12,852 bases of DNA from an uncultured Lachnospiraceae bacterium (lineage in GTDB: Bacteria > Bacillota > Clostridia > Lachnospirales > Lachnospiraceae): assembly GCA_946183625.1 (NCBI GenBank), contig CAMHCL010000039.1:1-12852 (forward strand). The letters run 5' to 3'. Below, piece by piece: positions 7,583-12,852 of the stretch. The notes beneath the pieces are model-generated. The model did no database searches and was not told the DNA's origin. It saw only the letters and a list, made by a program, of their open reading frames with translations. Numbering within the stretch: the first letter of the stretch is position 1; each line of letters opens with the position of its first letter. The position numbers and the translations under genes were made by a program.

Positions 7583-7986
7583 AAGATAAGCTGTCAGCTG
7601 TAAATAATTATTCCATATCCATCAAACAGAATAAGGATACTCTGGTATTCCTGAGAAAGATTGTTCCCGGCGGAGCTGACAGATCTTATGGTATAGAAGT
7701 TGCGAAGCTGGCAGGAATCCCATCTAAAGTTATAGACAGAGCAAGGGAGATATCGGACATCCTTGCAGACGAGGATATAACAGGTAAGGCCAGAGACATA
7801 GATGTTCGTAAGATGTCCGATAAGAATGAAAATAAAAAATCGAAAGAATTCCAGGGACAGCTCAGCATGTTTGCAACTGCAGAAGATATGAACATTGCTG
7901 CAGAGCTCAGAGCTATGGACCTGGACAATATGACACCAGTAAAAGCAATGCTATATCTGCAGGAGCTTAAGGAGAGACTTAAATGA
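7579..7986 (+). pseudogene. mutS: MutS C-terminal remnant in shifted frame
   Basis: This frame encodes 135 residues beginning LEDKLSAVNNYS, including VPGGADRSYGIEVAKLAGIP, the conserved helix-turn-helix that completes the MutS dimer and the partner ATPase site. It also has QLSMF, which resembles the sliding-clamp-binding pentapeptide at the MutS C-terminus, and a typical ending in YLQELKERLK. There is no plausible start codon with ribosome-binding site for it, so it is unlikely to be made on its own. Its TGA (7984-7986) overlaps the mutL ATG (7983-7985), the usual tight mutS-mutL junction. The sequence has no further stop or decay, so the frameshift is either recent or an assembly error. Confidence 0.88.
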
Positions 7987-9005
7987 TTCGCGTTTTAGAT
8001 CAACATACTATTGATAAGATAGCTGCCGGTGAAGTAATAGAGAGACCCGCTTCAGTTGTAAAGGAGCTGGTTGAAAACTCTATAGATGCCGAAGCCACAA
8101 GAATAACTATTGAAATCGAGGATGGTGGCAAGTCCATGATCCGTGTAACTGACAATGGTAAGGGTATCGATAAGGAAGATGTAAGAAAAGCCTACCTTAG
8201 TCATGCCACAAGTAAGCTGGATAATGCTGATGACTTAGTGGGGATCATGACACTTGGTTTTAGAGGTGAAGCCCTTTCTACCATTGCAGCTGTAAGCCAG
8301 ACGGAGATGATAACCAAGACTCCTGAATCCCTTACAGGTATCAGATATGAGATTCACGGCGGCAAGGAAATAGAATATAAGGAGATCGGTGCACCTGACG
8401 GTACCACCATTATAGTAAGAAATCTGTTCTATAATACTCCGGCCAGACTCAAATTCCTTAAATCAAATATGACGGAAGGCTCTTATATAAATGACCTGAT
8501 GTCACATGTGGCTCTGGCTAATCCTGAAATAGCCATAAAGCTCATTTCAAATGGCAAGACTGTTATTGATACAAATGGCAATAATAAAGTCCAGGAAACT
8601 ATATATGCACTTTTTGGTAAGGACATAGCTAAATCGGTTCTTCCTGTAGACTATTCCGAGGGAGATATAACCATTACAGGATATACTGGAAAGCCATTTC
8701 TCTCGAAGGGTAACAGAAGTTTTGAATATTATTACATAAATAAAAGATATATAAAGAATGCTGTGATCAACAGGGCAATTGAAGAAGCTTATAAGACCTA
8801 TGTAATGCAGCATAGATTTCCTTTTACAGTTTTATACCTGGATATGCCTCCTGAATCCTGTGATGTAAATGTACATCCTGCCAAGAGAGAATTCAGATAT
8901 GATAATGAAAAGGAACTTTTTTCTGCAGTCTATCACTCAGTAGCTGATGCATTAAAGGAGAAGGAACTGATTCCTGATGCTGAAGCAGAACACACCACAG
9001 CCTGA
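7983..9005 (+). CDS. mutL: DNA mismatch repair protein MutL, N-terminal ATPase part (frameshifted)
   Basis: MutL couples MutS mismatch recognition to strand incision. This 340-residue frame is the GHKL ATPase and transducer half, with IAAGEVIERPASVVKELVEN and the catalytic ENSIDA region, DNGKGID, HATSKL and LGFRGEAL in order, then the transducer domain ending in DVNVHPAKREFRYDNEKELF. It stops at TGA 9003-9005, inside the linker, about 30 codons after the transducer domain ends. The C-terminal half continues in the +1 frame. Start ATG overlaps the end of the mutS frame. As written, the protein would bind ATP but lack the dimerisation and endonuclease domain. The break is at a natural domain boundary, so the N-terminal piece may still fold. 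Confidence 0.93.
   Translation: MIRVLDQHTIDKIAAGEVIERPASVVKELVENSIDAEATRITIEIEDGGKSMIRVTDNGKGIDKEDVRKAYLSHATSKLDNADDLVGIMTLGFRGEALSTIAAVSQTEMITKTPESLTGIRYEIHGGKEIEYKEIGAPDGTTIIVRNLFYNTPARLKFLKSNMTEGSYINDLMSHVALANPEIAIKLISNGKTVIDTNGNNKVQETIYALFGKDIAKSVLPVDYSEGDITITGYTGKPFLSKGNRSFEYYYINKRYIKNAVINRAIEEAYKTYVMQHRFPFTVLYLDMPPESCDVNVHPAKREFRYDNEKELFSAVYHSVADALKEKELIPDAEAEHTTA
8971..9002 (+). other. mutL: mutL frameshift window
   Basis: The downstream frame is closed upstream by TGA 8968-8970 and the upstream frame is closed by TGA 9003-9005, so the shift must lie between them. The sequence is one base too long or two too short. It contains an AC run (acacac then cacag). Restoring one AC unit gives a continuous frame reading EHTPQPE into the repeats. 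No classic slippery heptamer or homopolymer is present. Confidence 0.65.
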
Positions 9006-9948
9006 GATGCATAGCAATTCTCAGCCTGAAGTTCAAAGTAATACACAGACTGAAATTCATAGCAATTTACAGACTGATTTTCACAACAATATACAGCCTG
9101 AGGTCCACAATAATACTAAGCCTGAAATTCAAAGCAATATACAGCCTGAAATTCATAATTCACAGCCTGCAAGACCTGTTCAGAATAATATAAATAATAG
9201 TTTCAGAAATAATAATACCTCTTCATACAGCGTCCTGGAGAATATCCTTCCTGAAGAATACAGACAGAAATTCTTCGGTAACAATGATGAAGGTACAAAT
9301 GACGTAGTACAGGAATCTTATCACCAGGAAACTCTTGTTGAAACTGGCTACCTGTCAGAAGAGAGTATAAAGGATTATAAAGTCCTGGGACTTGCATTTA
9401 ACACCTACTGGATCACTGAATATGATGGGAATCTCTTCCTTATGGATCAGCACGCTGCCCATGAGAAGGTAAATTATGAGACCTTCCTGGCAGAATTTAA
9501 ATCCCGTAAGGTTGTATCACAGCAGATATTCCCACCTGTGATCATCAATCTGTCCAGTCAGGAAAAGACTGCAGTTATGGAGAATTCAGATATCATTGCC
9601 AGATATGGCTTTGAGATGGAAGACTTCGGTGATAATGACGTTAAACTGTCAGCCCTTCCTTCAAATCTTATCGGTCTTGATGGTAAGGACATATTCCTTG
9701 AACTGGCTTCATATCTTGTTAATGATATCAAGAATATCACTGAAGATATATTCGTTAGAAAGCTTGCAACTATGGGCTGTAAAGCCGCAGTTAAGGGAAA
9801 TCAGCGAATATCTGAGGAAGAAGCCAGATATCTGATAGAAAAACTTATGACTCTTGACAATCCATATACATGTCCTCATGGACGGCCAACTATGATAAAG
9901 ATATCTAAAGATGAACTGGATTCCAAATTCAAGAGGATCGTGGATTGA
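8977..9948 (+). CDS. mutL: MutL C-terminal dimerisation/endonuclease part, separate frame
   Basis: The second half of MutL: a Gln/Asn/Glu-rich linker of 8-residue repeats, then the C-terminal domain (about the last 195 residues). It contains DQHAAHEKVNYE, which fits the DQHA(x)2E(x)4E metal-binding motif of endonuclease-type MutL, then ACK-like GCKAAVKG and CPHGRP, the other conserved C-terminal motifs. QQIFPP may be the clamp-interaction segment. These motifs imply a methyl-independent, nicking MutL as in Bacillus. ATG 8977 lies inside the end of the N-terminal frame, with GGAG 8957-8960 and AAGGA 8961-8965 rather far upstream, so re-initiation coupled to termination at 9005 is possible but unproven. 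A restored full protein would be about 655 residues. Confidence 0.88.
   Translation: MLKQNTPQPEMHSNSQPEVQSNTQTEIHSNLQTDFHNNIQPEVHNNTKPEIQSNIQPEIHNSQPARPVQNNINNSFRNNNTSSYSVLENILPEEYRQKFFGNNDEGTNDVVQESYHQETLVETGYLSEESIKDYKVLGLAFNTYWITEYDGNLFLMDQHAAHEKVNYETFLAEFKSRKVVSQQIFPPVIINLSSQEKTAVMENSDIIARYGFEMEDFGDNDVKLSALPSNLIGLDGKDIFLELASYLVNDIKNITEDIFVRKLATMGCKAAVKGNQRISEEEARYLIEKLMTLDNPYTCPHGRPTMIKISKDELDSKFKRIVD
8998..9162 (+). repeat. 24-nt tandem repeat array encoding the MutL linker
   Basis: Seven diverged units start at 8998, 9022, 9046, 9070, 9094, 9118 and 9142; the last is 21 nt. They encode octapeptides such as QPEVQSNT, QTEIHSNL, QPEVHNNT and KPEIQSNI (consensus QPE(V/I)(H/Q)(S/N)N(T/I)). 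Most substitutions keep the frame and the chemistry. The array forms the flexible tether between the MutL ATPase and endonuclease halves and begins right at the frameshift window. Unit number is likely variable between strains (inference). Confidence 0.85.
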
Positions 9949-9967
9949 TGAATCGGAGAATCGTGCG

Positions 9968-10459
9968 ATGAAAAAACCACTTATTGTTCTGACAGGCCCC
10001 ACAGCCGTTGGCAAAACCGACCTGTCCATAAAACTTGCCCAGAGGATTAATGGCGAGATAATATCTGCTGATTCAATGCAGGTATATAAATATATGAATA
10101 TCGGTACCGCCAAGGTGACTCCTGATGAAATGTGCTGCATCCCGCACCATCTAATTGATGTACTGAGTCCTGATACTGATTTCAATGTATCTGTATTCCA
10201 GAAGATGGCCAAGGAAGCCATTAGTGAAATATATGATAACGGAAGGATTCCAATAATAGTTGGAGGAACCGGTTTCTATATCCAGTCTGTATTATATGAT
10301 ATAGACTTCGCCGAAGAAGAATCCTCTAATATCCGGAAAGAGCTTGAAAAGACAGCCGAAACTGAAGAAGGGCGAGAAGAATTATATAACAAGCTGAGAG
10401 AAGTTGAACAATATAAAGAAGATAATCAGGGCACTGGAGTTCTATTATCTAAGTGGTAA
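9968..10459 (+). CDS. miaA: tRNA dimethylallyltransferase MiaA, N-terminal part (disrupted)
   Basis: MiaA transfers the dimethylallyl group to A37 of tRNAs reading UNN codons, making the substrate of MiaB. The N-terminal part has the P-loop GPTAVGKT (10-17), ISADSMQVYKYMNIGTAK (32-49; its Asp is a conserved catalytic residue in the family) and VGGTGFYIQ (98-106). After LREV (143-146) the frame leaves the family sequence and ends in an unrelated tail of about 17 residues at TAA 10457-10459. The conserved MiaA core resumes at 10407 in another frame. ATG 9968 is chosen because the P-loop sits at its usual distance and GGAG 9955-9958 lies 9 nt upstream; the in-frame ATG at 9911 would overlap mutL. 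The gene starts 19 nt after the mutL stop. Confidence 0.9.
   Translation: MKKPLIVLTGPTAVGKTDLSIKLAQRINGEIISADSMQVYKYMNIGTAKVTPDEMCCIPHHLIDVLSPDTDFNVSVFQKMAKEAISEIYDNGRIPIIVGGTGFYIQSVLYDIDFAEEESSNIRKELEKTAETEEGREELYNKLREVEQYKEDNQGTGVLLSKW
10403..10409 (+). other. miaA: miaA deletion junction (about 29 nt inferred missing)
   Basis: The upstream frame reads LREV up to 10405 and the downstream frame reads NNIKKIIRALEF from 10407. In MiaA proteins about ten residues, with the conserved pattern DPxxAxxIHxN, lie between these two points. Only one base is left where about 30 are expected, so roughly 29 nt are missing. The number is inferred from the family pattern as I recall it. Confidence 0.65.
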
Positions 10460-10913
10460 ACCGATATCAGAGCATAATGAAACTGAGAGGCAGAAGGAAT
10501 CTGTATATAACAGTTCTTACTTCGTTCTTACCATGGATAGAGAGAAGCTCTATAACAGATGCGACAGAAGAGTTGATATCATGATAGAACAGGGGCTTGT
10601 GGATGAAGTCAGGTCATTATATGACCAGGGCCTGCTGCATAAAGGATCTACAGCATCCCAGGGTATCGGCTACAAAGAAATAACAGAATATCTAGATCTT
10701 TCGAAGGGTAAGTCTGAAGAAGAATCCCAGATTCTGCTGGATAATGCAATCGATACCATAAAGAAGAATACACGTCACTACGTGAAGAGACAGCTTACCT
10801 GGTTCAGAAGAGAACGTGATGTGATCTGGATCGATAAAGACGAATATAAGGATGATGAACAGATCCTTGAATATATGATAGAACATTTAAAAACAAATGG
10901 AGCGATAAAATGA
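10404..10913 (+). pseudogene. miaA: MiaA C-terminal part in shifted frame
   Basis: This frame, readable from TTG 10404, encodes NNIKKIIRALEFYYLSGKPI and then typical MiaA C-terminal motifs: MDREKLYNRCDRRVD, ASQGIGYKE and TRHYVKRQLTWFRRE, which contact tRNA and close the active site. The TTG is in frame but has no good Shine-Dalgarno, so independent translation is doubtful. The stop TGA 10911-10913 overlaps the ATG of the next gene, showing that the intact ancestor was part of the operon. Apart from the junction the sequence shows no decay. The MiaB gene upstream is intact, but MiaB would have no i6A37 substrate if MiaA is truly lost. Confidence 0.87.
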
Positions 10914-12190
10914 CATCATTAGATGAAATGTACTTAGAAAACGGAATTGATCCGAAAACACTAAAATTATTCAATGAAGTGGAAGAAGGTCTTAAAGACA
11001 GATTTTCCAGGATTGATGCTATTGCCGAATTTAATCAGATCAAAGTATTAAAGGCTATGCAGGAAGCAAGACTAGCAGAAGAGCATCTATACGGAACCAC
11101 AGGCTACGGATATAATGACTCCGGCCGTGATGTTCTTGAAAAGATATATGCAAATGTATTTCAGACGGAAGATGCCCTTGTAAGACAGCAGATAACCTGC
11201 GGAACTCACGCACTCACAGTTGCTTTATTCGGAAATCTGCGTCCGGGGGATGAAATGCTTTCAATAGCAGGAAGTGTTTATGATACTCTTCAGGGTGTAA
11301 TTGGAATAAGACCTGAAATCGGCAGTCTTGCTGAATTTGGTGTGACCTATAATCAGGTTGACCTTATAGATGGAAAATGGGATTTCGACGGTATAAAGGC
11401 CGCCATTAAACCTAATACAAAGCTTATAGAAATACAGAGATCAAAGGGATATGATACAAGACCAACCCTTTCAGTTGATCAGATTGGTGAAGCCATTTCC
11501 TTTGTTAAATCCATAAAGCCTGATGTGATAGTGATGGTTGATAACTGCTATGGAGAATTCGTAGAAGAGAAGGAACCATCACAGGTTGGCGCTGACATGG
11601 TAGTTGGCTCCCTTATCAAGAATCCTGGTGGTGGACTTGCACCAATAGGCGGATATATCTGCGGTACTAAAGAATGTATAGATAAATGTGCTTCCAGGCT
11701 TACAACTCCCGGACTTCTTAAAGAAGTAGGTGCTTCACTTGGCCAGACCAGGAATTTTGCCCAGGGATTATTCCTTGCTCCGGTTGTAACTGCTGCTGCA
11801 TTAAAGGGAAGTATTCTCGCTGCAAATGTATATGAAAAGCTAGGATTTAAAGCTATACCAAACAGCACAGAAGAGCGCTACGATATAATTCAGTCTATTG
11901 TATTTGGAAAGCCTGAACTACTATGTGCTTTCTGTGAAGGTATTCAGGCTGCAGCACCTGTTGACAGCTTTGTAAAGCCTGTACCATGGGCTATGCCTGG
12001 CTATGATTCAGATGTCATTATGGCTGCCGGTGCATTTGTTTCAGGTGCATCCATTGAGCTTTCTGCAGATGGCCCTCTTAAGGACCCATATGCAGTATAT
12101 TTCCAAGGTGGTCTGACATATCCACATGCTAAATACGGCATTCTTATGTCACTACAGAAAATTGTAGAAAAAGACCTTATTATGTGGTAA
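10910..12190 (+). CDS. Methionine gamma-lyase-family PLP protein (YnbB-like, 'aluminum resistance' family)
   Basis: A complete 426-residue fold-type I PLP-dependent protein of the Met_gamma_lyase family, annotated in Firmicutes as YnbB or, historically, aluminum resistance protein. Seen: YGTTGYGYNDSGRDVLEKIY (about 61-80), the cofactor-binding stretch QQITCGTHALTVALFGNLRP, VMVDNCYGEFVEEKEP with the Asp expected to contact the PLP ring nitrogen, and GSLIKNPGGGLAPIGGYICG, whose Lys is the expected Schiff-base lysine. The true substrate of this family is not settled to my knowledge, so no metabolic role is claimed. Linkage to miaA matches other Firmicutes. ATG 10910 overlaps the miaA stop in ATGA, so its translation is probably coupled to the end of miaA and could suffer from the miaA frameshift. 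Confidence 0.9.
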   Translation: MTSLDEMYLENGIDPKTLKLFNEVEEGLKDRFSRIDAIAEFNQIKVLKAMQEARLAEEHLYGTTGYGYNDSGRDVLEKIYANVFQTEDALVRQQITCGTHALTVALFGNLRPGDEMLSIAGSVYDTLQGVIGIRPEIGSLAEFGVTYNQVDLIDGKWDFDGIKAAIKPNTKLIEIQRSKGYDTRPTLSVDQIGEAISFVKSIKPDVIVMVDNCYGEFVEEKEPSQVGADMVVGSLIKNPGGGLAPIGGYICGTKECIDKCASRLTTPGLLKEVGASLGQTRNFAQGLFLAPVVTAAALKGSILAANVYEKLGFKAIPNSTEERYDIIQSIVFGKPELLCAFCEGIQAAAPVDSFVKPVPWAMPGYDSDVIMAAGAFVSGASIELSADGPLKDPYAVYFQGGLTYPHAKYGILMSLQKIVEKDLIMW

Positions 12191-12242
12191 AATCTATTAT
12201 CTATGAACTTTTCTATGCTCCGAAGAGGCAGAGGGAGGTTCT

Positions 12243-12852
12243 ATGAATAATTTGAAAATCGAAGACATGTCAGAAAATGAAAAGCCTTGTGAGAAAATGC
12301 TTTCCACCGGTCCTGAATCACTTTCTGACGCAGAATTACTTGCCATTATCATACGTACAGGTAACAGAAATATGAATGCCATTAATCTGGCCCAGTCTGT
12401 TCTCAATTACCACAACGTATATAAAGGGATTCCGGGGCTGAATTATCTAAGTCTTAAAGATATGATGTCCATACCTGGTATTGGCAAGGTTAAGTCATGC
12501 CAGCTGATGGCAGTGATAGAGCTGTCGAAACGTATAAGCGAAAGTACATTTAAACCTAATATCAGATATGATTCTCCGGAATCCGTAGCTGATTATTTTA
12601 TGGAAAGACTCAGATTTCTTACCAAGGAACGTGTATACGCTGTATTTGTTTCTGCCAGCTATGCAATACTATCTGATGTTTTAGTATCAGAAGGAACTAT
12701 TGATAAAAGCATATTATCGCCTAGAGAGATATTTCTGGAAGCCCTGAAGGTTGATGCCTCTGGAGTGATCCTGATACATAATCATCCATCAGGTAATCCT
12801 GAACCTAGTGATGCAGATATAGTCATATCTCTGAAAATACAGGATTTAGGAA
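12243..12852 (+). CDS. radC: RadC-family JAB/MPN metalloprotease-like protein (partial, runs off right edge)
   Basis: The first 203 residues of RadC, open at the window edge. An N-terminal UPF0758 region has ESLSDAELLAIIIRTG (25-40) and a helix-hairpin-helix at SIPGIGKVKSCQLMA (76-90). The MPN/JAB domain follows, with Glu150 in VSEGTIDKS and the metal motif HNHPSGNPEPSDAD, giving His179, His181 and Asp192 as zinc ligands by family analogy. GGAG within 12234-12237 lies about 5 nt before ATG 12243. The gene follows the lyase gene after 52 nt, with no terminator visible, and probably ends the operon or continues it. Despite the name, the original radiation phenotype in E. coli was assigned elsewhere and RadC's biochemical role remains unclear. 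Confidence 0.93.
   Translation, partial: MNNLKIEDMSENEKPCEKMLSTGPESLSDAELLAIIIRTGNRNMNAINLAQSVLNYHNVYKGIPGLNYLSLKDMMSIPGIGKVKSCQLMAVIELSKRISESTFKPNIRYDSPESVADYFMERLRFLTKERVYAVFVSASYAILSDVLVSEGTIDKSILSPREIFLEALKVDASGVILIHNHPSGNPEPSDADIVISLKIQDLG

Noticed and set aside
8971..9005. Programmed ribosomal frameshifting in mutL
   Set aside because: No slippery heptamer, homopolymer or stimulatory arrangement is visible in the 32-nt window, and the required direction (+1) lacks a known shift motif there.
8998..9162. CRISPR-like array
   Set aside because: The 24-nt units are contiguous with no spacers and encode an in-frame octapeptide, so this is a coding tandem repeat.
9911..9967. N-terminal extension of MiaA from ATG 9911
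   Set aside because: It would overlap the conserved mutL end by 38 nt and place 19 unconserved residues before the P-loop; ATG 9968 has its own GGAG.
9709..10221. A 170-codon minus-strand open frame opposite mutL and miaA
   Set aside because: It is antisense to the CPHGRP region of MutL and the P-loop of MiaA and has no recognisable motif or convincing ribosome-binding site.

Overview
The window is a dense, single-strand stretch of a low-GC Firmicutes chromosome. All genes lie on the + strand. The gene order (an RNA-modification gene, recU, nadE, miaB, mutS, mutL, miaA, a Met gamma-lyase-family gene, radC) and the protein style point to a Clostridia member, most likely Lachnospiraceae (Butyrivibrio/Roseburia-like). 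That placement is inferred from recognisable proteins only, without any search. It looks like ordinary core chromosome: no transposase, phage gene, tRNA, rRNA or CRISPR array is visible.

Layout. Bases 2-70 are the tail of an unidentified upstream gene. An RluA-family pseudouridine synthase (73-942) follows after 2 nt. Then come a structured repeat (954-1091), recU (Holliday-junction resolvase, 1105-1638), glutamine-dependent NAD+ synthetase (1697-3673) and miaB (3663-5111, overlapping nadE by 11 nt). A second copy of the structured repeat (5137-5286) fills most of the 200-nt gap before mutS. From mutS onward the genes are packed like an operon: mutS/mutL overlap in ATGA, mutL/miaA are 19 nt apart, miaA/lyase overlap in ATGA, and radC starts 52 nt after the lyase and runs off the right edge.

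Two things stand out. (1) The two intergenic repeats share a roughly 95-nt core. In each copy the core is closed by a long stem whose two arms pair with each other but are unrelated between copies. This is covariation-style evidence for a structured RNA or a palindrome-associated element, and I do not recognise the family. Both copies sit immediately upstream of DNA-repair genes (recU and mutS). (2) Three consecutive genes are frame-disrupted as given: mutS (consistent with loss of one unit of a 4-nt tandem repeat), mutL (consistent with loss of one AC unit, at the edge of an in-gene 24-nt repeat array) and miaA (an inferred deletion of about 29 nt removing a conserved motif). If real, the strain lacks normal MutS and has a MutL split between its ATPase and endonuclease halves, i.e. 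a mutator. If not real, the assembly has local errors.

Functionally the window combines tRNA/rRNA modification (RluA-like, MiaB, MiaA: MiaA and MiaB act in sequence on A37 of tRNAs reading UNN codons), DNA repair and recombination (RecU, MutS, MutL, RadC), NAD synthesis and one PLP-dependent enzyme.
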